This document shows positions 16,041-23,206 of a stretch of 64,000 nt of DNA, in pieces. The notes under the pieces were generated by a model. The model was not told the DNA's origin, made no database searches, and worked only from the letters and a program-made list of their open reading frames with translations. Numbering within the stretch: the first letter of the stretch is position 1; each line of letters starts with the position of its first letter. The stretch lies in the NCBI GenBank assembly GCA_964571695.1, contig CAZNDG010000007.1, positions 1-64,000 of the forward strand, read 5' to 3'. The translations under genes and the position numbers were made by a program. The stretch is from UBA8958 sp964571695 (GTDB lineage: Bacteria; Desulfobacterota; Syntrophia; Syntrophales; UBA8958).

Positions 16041-16943
16041 ATGAATGAATTTTGGGTGGCAATGGGTCTGACCGTCTTTGCCGGCATGGCCACGGGGGTG
16101 GGGAGCATCATCGCCTTCGCGGCCGGGCGGACGAATTACCGATTTCTCTCCGCGGCCACGGGCTTCTCTGCCGGGATCATGCTCTATGTATCCTTCGTGG
16201 AGATCTTTCCCGAAGGCCTGGCTGCCCTCACCCTGCACTACGGCGACGACCGGGGTCCCTGGTTCAACGCCGCCGCGTTCTTCGGCGGCATGCTGATCAT
16301 CGGCCTGATCGACAATCTGGTCCCGGCGGCTGTGAACCCCCATGAAACCCACGCCGAAGCGGAAGCCCGGCCGCTCCACGACCCGGCGGCGCCGCCGGAA
16401 TCGGCCGCCGCCGCATTGTCCGATCCGGAAAGGGCCGCCGCCGGCTTCCACGACCACGGCCGCCCCGATCATCATCTTATGCGCACGGGTCTGTTCACCG
16501 CCCTGGCCATCGGCATCCATAATTTTCCCGAGGGCATGGTAACATTCCTCGCCGCCCTGGAAGATCCATCTCTGGGGATCGTCATCGCCCTGGCCGTCGC
16601 CCTGCACAACATCCCGGAAGGGATCAGCGTTTCCGTGCCGATCTACTACGCCACGGGCAACCGCCGTAAGGCCTTTTTCTACTCCCTTGTTAGTGGCCTG
16701 GCCGAACCGGCGGGGGCGGCCATCGGCTATCTGGCGATCCTGTTCTTCCTGGGCGGCCCAGGGGAGGCGATCCCGCCATCGCTCATGGGCATCCTGTTCG
16801 GAGGGATAGCCGGCGTCATGGTTTACATCAGCCTGGACGAACTGCTGCCCGCCAGCCGGGCCTATGGAAAGGGACACGACAGCCTTTTGGGGCTGGTCGC
16901 GGGAATGCTGGTCATGGCCCTGAGCCTCCTGCTGATGAAATGA
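16041..16943 (+). CDS. zupT: ZIP-family divalent metal transporter
   Basis: 300 residues, eight predicted helices. The two metal-path motifs are intact: HNFPEGMVTF in helix four and HNIPEGISV in helix five, with the helix-two FVEIFPE segment typical of ZupT. The cytoplasmic loop between helices three and four is His-rich (HETHAEAE, FHDHGRPDHH), as usual for a zinc or iron-sensing loop. The probable role is uptake of zinc and possibly iron or manganese. It is a few bases after the EamA gene; the following gene runs in the opposite direction. Confidence 0.9.
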   Translation: MNEFWVAMGLTVFAGMATGVGSIIAFAAGRTNYRFLSAATGFSAGIMLYVSFVEIFPEGLAALTLHYGDDRGPWFNAAAFFGGMLIIGLIDNLVPAAVNPHETHAEAEARPLHDPAAPPESAAAALSDPERAAAGFHDHGRPDHHLMRTGLFTALAIGIHNFPEGMVTFLAALEDPSLGIVIALAVALHNIPEGISVSVPIYYATGNRRKAFFYSLVSGLAEPAGAAIGYLAILFFLGGPGEAIPPSLMGILFGGIAGVMVYISLDELLPASRAYGKGHDSLLGLVAGMLVMALSLLLMK

Positions 16944-16958
16944 ATCCCCGCTCCGGAA

Positions 16959-17906
16959 TCAGAAACTCAGCGTTACCGACATGCCCCCCACCAGATAGGA
17001 GTTCTGGCGGTCGGCAAAGGTCGTGTCACACTGCATGCTCCGGAACATCATGTCGTATTTCGCGTCGTCAACCATGGGAAAGATATAGGAAATCTGGGGC
17101 GTGACGGTAAGATACGCCGTCGGTTTGACGGGCATGGTCAGGGAGATCACGGCGTCATGGAAATTATTGTACCGGTCGTTCAACGACCCGTCCGGCTTGC
17201 GGTCCGTACCGTTACTGTTGATCTTCAGGCGGTTTTCATCCTGGCTGATCAGGTAGCTGGCCGAGGCGGCCAGGGTCATCCCGACGTATTCGTTGATCGG
17301 GAAGTTGTGGGAGACGCCCAGCGACATATACCAGATCTGGGTGCTGTCGAAGGAGCGGCCCACCTTCAGTTTCGGGGCCAGGATTGTATTCAGGCCCAGG
17401 GTCAGGGAGACCTCCTGGTCATCCTTCATGTCCGGCCCGGCCCCGGTGACGTCGGAATTCCAGAAGGCGGCGTTGCCGAAATAGGCATAGGCCACGCCGG
17501 CATTCACGATTCCGAAGGACCGGTTATAGGCCAGGGTCACATCGGTTTCCGTCCAGTTTTGCCGTTTGTCGCCCTTGTAGGTGCACGTCTCGGACAGATA
17601 GGGACGGGTATCAAGGTTTCCCCAGATGGCGAGGGATAAGCCCTTGTAGCCCAGGAAAACCTCGGGCTGGATGACGATGCTGTTCCGGGACAGTTCATCG
17701 CCCTTGGAGATGTAGTTGCTTAAAACGCTTACCGTCAGATCGGCCGTAGGTTTCACCGGCTCGGCCTTTTGCTCGGCCCGCTGCTCGGGCTTTTTGGACC
17801 CTTCCGCCGAGGTCGCCGCCGCGGCGCCGGCAACGGTGCCACAAAAAAACATGAGCGCCGCCAACCAAACGATAGGGCTAATCTTTTTGCCTCTCATATC
17901 GACCAT
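16959..17906 (-). CDS. Outer-membrane beta-barrel protein
   Basis: 315 residues. A signal peptide (hydrophobic run ending AGAAAAT) is followed by a charged, Ala/Lys/Glu-rich linker and then a series of alternating-residue strands (LTVSVLSNYISKG, SLAIWGNLDTRP, YLTVTPQISYIF), closing with a C-terminal Phe as in BAM-inserted barrels. It resembles TorF-like or nutrient-specific barrel proteins found in environmental proteobacteria but I cannot assign a substrate. It is convergent with zupT. AGCGAGG before the ATG is a possible ribosome-binding site. Confidence 0.75.
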   Translation of the reverse strand: MVDMRGKKISPIVWLAALMFFCGTVAGAAAATSAEGSKKPEQRAEQKAEPVKPTADLTVSVLSNYISKGDELSRNSIVIQPEVFLGYKGLSLAIWGNLDTRPYLSETCTYKGDKRQNWTETDVTLAYNRSFGIVNAGVAYAYFGNAAFWNSDVTGAGPDMKDDQEVSLTLGLNTILAPKLKVGRSFDSTQIWYMSLGVSHNFPINEYVGMTLAASASYLISQDENRLKINSNGTDRKPDGSLNDRYNNFHDAVISLTMPVKPTAYLTVTPQISYIFPMVDDAKYDMMFRSMQCDTTFADRQNSYLVGGMSVTLSF

Positions 17907-17925
17907 CCTCGCTTCTTTTCATTAT

Positions 17926-18108
17926 TCAATGCCGCCTGAAGAGCCGCCGTATAGCCGATTTGCCGGCAAAAGGAAAGTGGATACTAATCAGCGTCCAAAT
18001 TATGAGGCACGGAATACCGCCCATAAAAATAAACCCGGCCCATAGGACAAAACCCGACCCGTCCTTCCCTCCGCCCTGACGCGTATTGCCGCCGTTTTCC
18101 CATTTCAC
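17926..18108 (-). CDS. Possible small single-pass membrane protein
   Basis: About 60 residues with a basic, Gly-rich head, one hydrophobic segment (FVLWAGFIFMGGIPCLIIWT) and a basic tail ending RRLFRRH. I prefer the GTG at 18108, six bases after AAAGG, over the ATG at 18114. No family is recognised. It precedes the outer-membrane barrel gene on the same strand by 19 bases, so it could be its first operon partner. Short length keeps confidence low. Confidence 0.4.
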   Translation of the reverse strand: MKWENGGNTRQGGGKDGSGFVLWAGFIFMGGIPCLIIWTLISIHFPFAGKSAIRRLFRRH

Positions 18109-18189
18109 AATCATCCTTTCCCCGATTGTTGAAAAACGTCTCCGGGATTATCTTAGGGCCGAAAGAAAGAAAGAGGAGGCAAAAAGACC

Positions 18190-18306
18190 ATGACGACCAG
18201 AGGCATCCAGAGAATCGAGTTCAGGCCCGAGCGAGACATCCTGGGGAAGACCATAGCGAGGAACGGCGCCGGCCGCCACGCCATGGCGGGTTGTCAAGGG
18301 TTGTAG
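18190..18306 (+). CDS. Tiny ORF A of a three-ORF cluster
   Basis: 38 codons behind a strong GAGGAGG ribosome-binding site (18173-18179). The peptide starts MTTRGIQRIEFRPERDI and ends Gly-Cys-Gln-Gly-Leu; it lacks the motif of the two downstream peptides. Its claim to be real rests on the ribosome-binding site, which is nearly identical to those of ORFs B and C, and on collinearity with them. Confidence 0.45.
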   Translation: MTTRGIQRIEFRPERDILGKTIARNGAGRHAMAGCQGL

Positions 18307-18342
18307 ATTTAATCACGGAGAAAAAGAGAGGAGGCAGGAGAC

Positions 18343-18438
18343 ATGAGAAAGACGGGAGCCAAAGACAAAGAGAGATTCGCCAAGAAGGCGGGCAAGACCT
18401 GGCTGGACCCCATGTGCACCCCCGTGGTCACCGGGTAG
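18343..18438 (+). CDS. Tiny ORF B with W-L-D-P-M-x-T-P motif
   Basis: 31 codons behind GAGAGGAGGCAGG. The peptide has a basic head (RKTGAKDKERFAKKAGK) followed by the segment TWLDPMCTPVVTG. The second half matches ORF C (W-V-D-P-M-A-T-P) and the ribosome-binding region is nearly identical to that of ORF C, so the two are duplicates. I know no family for this motif. No membrane segment. Confidence 0.6.
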   Translation: MRKTGAKDKERFAKKAGKTWLDPMCTPVVTG

Positions 18439-18494
18439 GACAAGGAACGGAGCATCAAACGATTCACATTGCAAAGAGAGAGGAGGCAGGGATC

Positions 18495-18569
18495 ATGAAG
18501 AAGGAAAAGAAGACATACCGGGGCTGGGTTGACCCAATGGCCACCCCCTATCAGTACAAGAAGGGCTGA
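18495..18569 (+). CDS. Tiny ORF C with W-V-D-P-M-x-T-P motif
   Basis: 24 codons behind AGAGAGGAGGCAGG. The peptide has a run of lysines, then GWVDPMATPYQYKKG. Conservation of W-x-D-P-M-x-T-P between ORFs B and C, against divergence of the rest, points to selection on the motif. A strong rho-independent terminator lies about 100 bases downstream, so the cluster has a defined transcript end. Confidence 0.6.
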   Translation: MKKEKKTYRGWVDPMATPYQYKKG

Positions 18570-18666
18570 TGACCGGACAAACAAGGAAGATCTGCCGCCT
18601 GGACGGCAAGATCTCCGGGGAGAGGCGGCACACCCGGACAACATGATTACCCGCCTCTCTCATACT

Positions 18667-18705
18667 AAAGGGCGGAGTCGAACGGACTCCGCCCTTTGTT
18701 TTTCC
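18667..18705 (+). terminator. Rho-independent terminator of the tiny-ORF cluster
   Basis: A perfect 13-bp stem, AAAGGGCGGAGTC (18667-18679) with GACTCCGCCCTTT (18685-18697), a five-base loop, then GTTTTT. Also usable in reverse because of the A-run at its left edge, though no minus-strand gene ends here. Confidence 0.88.
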
Positions 18706-18849
18706 CGCCTTCGCCGCCCTCCCCTCGTCATACCCCCGGCAGATATAAAGAAATTGCTGCTTCCTCTTGCCGCACCCTAATTTATAATGATAAATTCTTC
18801 CAGCCAATGATTGACTGATTTCACAATCCATGTCAAAAGCAGGCCGTAA

Positions 18850-18978
18850 AAGATCGTGGAAGCCCTGATCGAAATCCCCTTCAGCTTCTATAACACGTTC
18901 GTCATCGAAAACAATTACGGCTTCAACACCACGACAAAGCACTTGTGGCTGTCCGATCTGCTCATGACAACGGCCCTT
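18850..18978 (+). pseudogene. Fragment of an M48 (STE24-like) membrane metallopeptidase
   Basis: Between a TAA at 18847 and unrelated codons after about 18978, the frame reads LIEIPFSFYNTFVIENNYGF then NTTTKHLWLSDLL. This matches the conserved stretch before the catalytic domain of STE24/CAAX-type M48 peptidases (PFS-Y-TFVIE--FGFN-TT). The upstream helices and the HExxH catalytic domain are absent, so this is a short relic. No ribosome-binding site. Confidence 0.55.
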
Positions 18979-19120
18979 GGCCCTCGTGATTCTGTCTATA
19001 CCGGTCTCTGCGGCCCCTGCACTGATTGCCGGGAGTTCCGGTTTAGGGCTCAGCGGTTGAAACAACATTACCAATAAGGACGGAAATGGATAACGGACCA
19101 CTCAACAAGCAAGGAAAGGA

Positions 19121-21361
19121 ATGATCATGGGAACAGTACACCGGACCGGATGTGTCCTCTGCCCCCAGAACTGCGGGTTGGAGGTCGAAGTGGAGAACAA
19201 CCGCATCGTCAAGGTAAGGGGAGACAAGGGCAACGTCCGCAGCCGGGGATATGTCTGCCGGAAGGGATTGAATATCGCCAACCACCAGCATAACGTTGAC
19301 CGTCTGAAATACCCGCTGAAACGGGTGAACGACGGCTTCGAGAGGATCTCCTGGGACCGGGCGATGGACGAGATTGCCGCGAAGCTGAAGGACATTGTCG
19401 GGCAATACGGACCCAAATCCTTTGCCTACATGGGCGGCGGGGGACAGGGATGCCATTTTGAAGCGGCTTTCGGCGTGCGCCTGATGCGCGGCCTGGGCTC
19501 ACGCTATCATTACAGCCCCCTGACCCAGGAGTTTTCGGGCCTCTTCTGGGTCAACGGCCGGATGTTCGGCCGCCAGAATGTTTACGCGGAAATAGACGCG
19601 GAGGAGACGGACTTCCTTTTGGTCTTCGGTTGGAACGGCATGGAGAGCCACCAGATTCCCCAGGCGCCCAGACAACTTCAGAAGATTGCCCAGGATCCGA
19701 ACCGGAAGCTCGTCGTCGTCGATCCCCGCCGTTCCGAAACGGCCAAAATCGCCGACATCCATCTGCCCATACGTCCCGGAACCGATGCCCTCCTCCTGCG
19801 GGCCATGATTGCCGTCATCCTCCAGGAGGGATGGGAAAACAGGGAATACCTGGCAAGGCACACCTCGGGCATGGAGGCGATCCAGGAGCTCTTCATGGGT
19901 TTTGACGCCCCGCGGGCCGTAAAGACATGCCGCCTCGACTTTGACCAGGTGCGCGAGCTGTGCCGGCAGTTTGCGACGCGCCGCTCATGCCTGCGTTACG
20001 ACCTGGGGCTCCTGATGAACCGCCACAGCGCCGTGTCGTCTTACCTTGCCGCGACGCTCCTGGCGATCTGCGGCCGGATCGGCGTTCGGGGCGGCAACGT
20101 CTTCCACGGCCAGATGATCCCCCTGGGAAGCCACTCCGACGAGCGCGATCCCAGGACCTGGCGGACCGTGGCGACGAATTTTCCCGCCATCGTAGGCTGT
20201 TTCCCTCCCGCCGCCATGCCCGAGGAAATCCTGTCCGATCACCCCGAGCGCCTGCGGGCCGTCATCGTCTCCGGCGCCCATCCCCTCCGCTCCTATCCCG
20301 ACACAAAGGCCTACGAGGAGGCCTTCAAACGTCTGGATCTCCTCGTGACCGCCGAGCTGGCCATGACGGAGACGGCCGTTTTATCCCACTATATCCTCCC
20401 GGCGCGATCGGGATATGAATCCTGGGACGGCACCTTCTTCCCCATGACCTTTCCGGGGATATACTTCCAGATGCGCAGGCCGATCATCGCACCGGAAGGG
20501 GAACCACTGGAGCTGGGGGAGATCCATCTGCGCCTCGCCGATCGCCTGGGACTGATCCCGCCCATCCCCGAAAGCCTGTACCGGGCCGCGGGAGAGGGCC
20601 ATGTGGCCTTCGGCCTCGCCCTGATGGAATATGCCGGGAAGGAGCCGGCGGCCATGGGCGCCATGCCGTTCATTTTGGGGAAAACCCTGGGGAAGGCCAA
20701 GGGGTCCGTTCATCTTGCCGCCCTGTGGGGGATGATGCAGACCGCCCCCAAGGCCTTCCGTAAAAACGCCGCCCGGGCCGGATTCAAGCCGGGGATGATG
20801 ATGGGAGAGGAACTGTTCCAGGAGATCATCGATCATCCGGAGGGACTCTGGATCGGCCGGATTGACCCGGAGGACAACCTCGCCTCCTTGCGGACGGAGG
20901 ACGGAAAGATCAACCTCGCAATTCCGGAGCTTCGGGACGAGTTGGAAAATCTCGACGCCGAACATGAGGAGGCGGCCCTGACGCCCGATCCCGCCTTCCC
21001 CTTCGTCCTCATGGCGGGGAGACACTTCCGGATGAACGCCAACACCTTGATGCGCAACCCTGCCTGGAATAAAGGCAAGCGGGACTGCACCTTGTTGATT
21101 CACGGAGACGATGCGGCGGCGCTGGGCATCAGGGACGGCCGGACGGTCCGGGTCACGACGGAGGCCGGTTCCGTGGAGATCGAGGCGGAGGTGACGGAAA
21201 CAGCCCACCGGGGCCACGTCGTTATCCCCCACGGCTTCGGCATGGTTTACGACGGCAGGGTCCACGGCGTGAATGTGAACCTCCTGACAAAGAATACGAA
21301 CCGCGACCGGCTGGGGACGCCCATGCACCGTTATGTTCCCTGCCGGGTCGAGGCCATTTGA
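19121..21361 (+). CDS. Molybdopterin-dependent oxidoreductase, DMSO-reductase family
   Basis: 746 residues. The N-terminus carries a 4Fe-4S site, CVLCPQNC with a fourth Cys in GYVCRKG. Next come the molybdopterin-guanine-dinucleotide domains (DFLLVFGWNGMESH, LVVVDPRRSETA, IHLPIRPGTDALLLRAM, RYDLGLLMNRHS) and the C-terminal cofactor-binding barrel (FVLMAGRHFRMNANTLMRNP, VVIPHGFGMVY). There is no twin-arginine signal, so it is cytoplasmic. No iron-sulfur or membrane subunit gene adjoins, so it is an orphan catalytic subunit of unknown substrate. The ATG at 19127 is better spaced from AAAGGA than the one at 19121. The C-terminal end is MHRYVPCRVEAI, as in related acetylene-hydratase-like and formate-dehydrogenase-like proteins. 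Confidence 0.9.
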   Translation: MIMGTVHRTGCVLCPQNCGLEVEVENNRIVKVRGDKGNVRSRGYVCRKGLNIANHQHNVDRLKYPLKRVNDGFERISWDRAMDEIAAKLKDIVGQYGPKSFAYMGGGGQGCHFEAAFGVRLMRGLGSRYHYSPLTQEFSGLFWVNGRMFGRQNVYAEIDAEETDFLLVFGWNGMESHQIPQAPRQLQKIAQDPNRKLVVVDPRRSETAKIADIHLPIRPGTDALLLRAMIAVILQEGWENREYLARHTSGMEAIQELFMGFDAPRAVKTCRLDFDQVRELCRQFATRRSCLRYDLGLLMNRHSAVSSYLAATLLAICGRIGVRGGNVFHGQMIPLGSHSDERDPRTWRTVATNFPAIVGCFPPAAMPEEILSDHPERLRAVIVSGAHPLRSYPDTKAYEEAFKRLDLLVTAELAMTETAVLSHYILPARSGYESWDGTFFPMTFPGIYFQMRRPIIAPEGEPLELGEIHLRLADRLGLIPPIPESLYRAAGEGHVAFGLALMEYAGKEPAAMGAMPFILGKTLGKAKGSVHLAALWGMMQTAPKAFRKNAARAGFKPGMMMGEELFQEIIDHPEGLWIGRIDPEDNLASLRTEDGKINLAIPELRDELENLDAEHEEAALTPDPAFPFVLMAGRHFRMNANTLMRNPAWNKGKRDCTLLIHGDDAAALGIRDGRTVRVTTEAGSVEIEAEVTETAHRGHVVIPHGFGMVYDGRVHGVNVNLLTKNTNRDRLGTPMHRYVPCRVEAI

Positions 21362-21493
21362 ATTTCTGAAATTGTTGGAGGAATCAAGGATATGGTAGGC
21401 TCCTCAAAAGTGATTTGGGCCGGCCATTCCTGAAAATTCCCCGGTGATCCTGAATAAAGATGGGACAATAGTGGGACAAAATCAGCGGACAAT

Positions 21494-21530
21494 GGAAAAA
21501 AGGGGCTAACCACCATTTGGTTAACCCCTT
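21494..21530 (-). terminator. Terminator of the tRNA cluster
   Basis: On the minus strand AAGGGGTTAACCA (21530-21518) pairs with 21512-21500 with one mismatch, followed by a T-run (21501-21496). It lies just after the CCA end of tRNA-Arg. The stem sequence recurs after tRNA-Thr near 55184. Confidence 0.75.
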
Positions 21531-21538
21531 GATTTTAT

Positions 21539-21615
21539 TGGCGCGCCCGGCACGATTCGAACGTGCGACTTTCAGATTCGTAGTCTGACGCTCTATCCAG
21601 CTGAACTACGGGCGC
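21539..21615 (-). tRNA. tRNA-Arg (anticodon ACG)
   Basis: The acceptor GCGCCCG (21615-21609) pairs with CGGGCGC; the anticodon stem TCAGA/TCTGA frames CTACGAA; the T loop is GTTCGAATC. The 3' CCA is encoded (21541-21539). Length 77 nt. Confidence 0.95.
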
Positions 21616-21628
21616 GTATGGATAAAAA

Positions 21629-21722
21629 TGGCGGAGAGAGCGGGATTTGAACCCGCGGTACACCTTTTAGGGCGTACAATCGCTTAGCAGGCGATCGCTT
21701 TCGACCACTCAGCCATCTCTCC
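21629..21722 (-). tRNA. tRNA-Ser (anticodon GCT)
   Basis: The acceptor GGAGAGA pairs with TCTCTCC; there is a long variable arm (TGTACGCCCTAAAAGGTGTAC) as in class II tRNAs, and the anticodon loop TGCTAA gives GCT. CCA is encoded. Length 94 nt. Confidence 0.95.
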
Positions 21723-21737
21723 GCGATCGAACTTTTC

Positions 21738-21823
21738 TGGCGGAGGGAGCAGGATTCGAACCCGCGAGACTTTCGCCCAACGGTTTTCAAGACCGCCGCC
21801 ATAGACCACTCGGCCATCCCTCC
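21738..21823 (-). tRNA. tRNA-Ser (anticodon TGA)
   Basis: The acceptor GGAGGGA pairs with TCCCTCC; the anticodon loop CTTGAAA gives TGA; the variable arm is long (TTGGGCGAAAGTCTC). CCA is encoded. Length 86 nt. It starts 28 bases after the serS stop on the same strand. Confidence 0.95.
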
Positions 21824-21850
21824 GTTATCGTCATAACTTGTAGGCGGCCC

Positions 21851-23131
21851 TTACCCTATTGCGGGAATCCTGTCAATCCCTTTCATGTATGGACGCAGGA
21901 CGTCGGGGATTACGACGCTGCCGTCGGCCTGCTGATAATTCTCCAGGACGGCCACCACCGTCCGCCCCACCGCCAGTCCCGATCCGTTCAGGGTATGGAC
22001 GAACTCGATCTTTCCCGACTCCTCCCGGCGGAATCGGATCGAAGCGCGCCGGGCCTGGAAATCCTCGAAGTTACTGCACGACGATATCTCCCGATAGGCA
22101 TCCTGTCCCGGCAGCCAGGCCTCCAAATCGTAAGTCTTGGCCGAGGAGAAACCCAGATCCGCCGTACAGAGGCTGACGGTCCGATAAGGGATCTTCAGGA
22201 GTTGGAGGACCTCTTCGGCGTTGGCCGTCAGCTTTTCCAGCTCGTCATAGGATGTCTCGGGTCTGGAGAACTTCACCATCTCCACCTTGTTGAACTGGTG
22301 CTGGCGGATCAACCCCCGGGTGTCCTTGCCGTAGGAACCCGCCTCGGCCCGGAAACACGGCGAGTAAGACACATAATAGATGGGCAGATCCTTTTCGCTC
22401 AGGATTTCGTCCCGGTGGATATTGGTCACCGGCACCTCCGCCGTGGGGATCAGGAAATAATCCACCACGTCCACCCGGAAGAGGTCCTCCTCGAATTTGG
22501 GAAGCTGTCCCGTTCCGGTCATGCTGGCCCGGTTGACCATGAAAGGCGTCAGCACCTCGGTATAGCCGTGTTGAAAGATGTGCAGATCCAGCATGAAGTT
22601 GAAGATGGCCCTCTCCAGCATGGCACCCAGCCCTTTGTAAACGGTAAATCGGGCGCCGGTGATCTTGGCCCCCCGCTCGAAATCCAGGACGCCCAGGGCT
22701 TCGCCGATATCCCAGTGAGCCTTGGGCGGGAAGGAAAAGACCGGTATTTCCCCCCAGGTCCGGGCCACCGGGTTGTCTTCCGACGAGGCGCCGTATTCCA
22801 CCGTTTCGTGGGGGATGTTGGGGATAACCATGACCAGGTTGTTGAGATCCTCCTCCACCTTCTTCAGTTCCTCGTCCAGGGTCTTGATCCGAGCGGAAAC
22901 ATCGCCCATGCGGGCAATCAGTTCCAGAGCGTCCTCCTTCTTCTTCTTTTTCTCCCCGATCTCCTTGGAGACGGTATTGCGGTCGTTGCGGAGTTTTTCT
23001 ACCTCCTGAAGGATGTCACGACGGCGCGTGTCCAGATCGAGAAACGGAGTCATGTCCATTTCCTGCCCCCGCTCCAGCATCTTTCTTCTTACCAGCTCCG
23101 TATTTTGGCGGATGAATTTGATGTCCAGCAT
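21851..23131 (-). CDS. serS: Seryl-tRNA synthetase
   Basis: 426 residues, the usual length. The N-terminal arm is a long antiparallel coiled coil (about residues 30-105, including a KKKKK run at the tip) that holds the tRNA-Ser variable arm. The class II core has motif 2 (CFRAEAGSYGKDTRGLIRQHQF) split as CFRAEAGSYG and RGLIRQHQF, and motif 3 (NGSGLAVGRTVVAVLENYQ) with its Arg. The enzyme charges serine to both tRNA-Ser and tRNA-Sec; this window also encodes a selenoprotein. Two tRNA-Ser genes lie immediately downstream on the same strand with no obvious intervening terminator, so enzyme and substrates may share a transcript. Confidence 0.97.
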   Translation of the reverse strand: MLDIKFIRQNTELVRRKMLERGQEMDMTPFLDLDTRRRDILQEVEKLRNDRNTVSKEIGEKKKKKEDALELIARMGDVSARIKTLDEELKKVEEDLNNLVMVIPNIPHETVEYGASSEDNPVARTWGEIPVFSFPPKAHWDIGEALGVLDFERGAKITGARFTVYKGLGAMLERAIFNFMLDLHIFQHGYTEVLTPFMVNRASMTGTGQLPKFEEDLFRVDVVDYFLIPTAEVPVTNIHRDEILSEKDLPIYYVSYSPCFRAEAGSYGKDTRGLIRQHQFNKVEMVKFSRPETSYDELEKLTANAEEVLQLLKIPYRTVSLCTADLGFSSAKTYDLEAWLPGQDAYREISSCSNFEDFQARRASIRFRREESGKIEFVHTLNGSGLAVGRTVVAVLENYQQADGSVVIPDVLRPYMKGIDRIPAIG

Positions 23132-23206
23132 GGTTTGCGTCCTTTGGTATTATTTACGATAACAGTCTAAAATGCCTATCACTTTTGATTTTTCAAGTCA
23201 ACCTCT

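Noticed and set aside
21593..21817. 74-codon minus-strand frame over the tRNA genes
   Set aside because: It translates the tRNA-Ser and tRNA-Arg sequences themselves.
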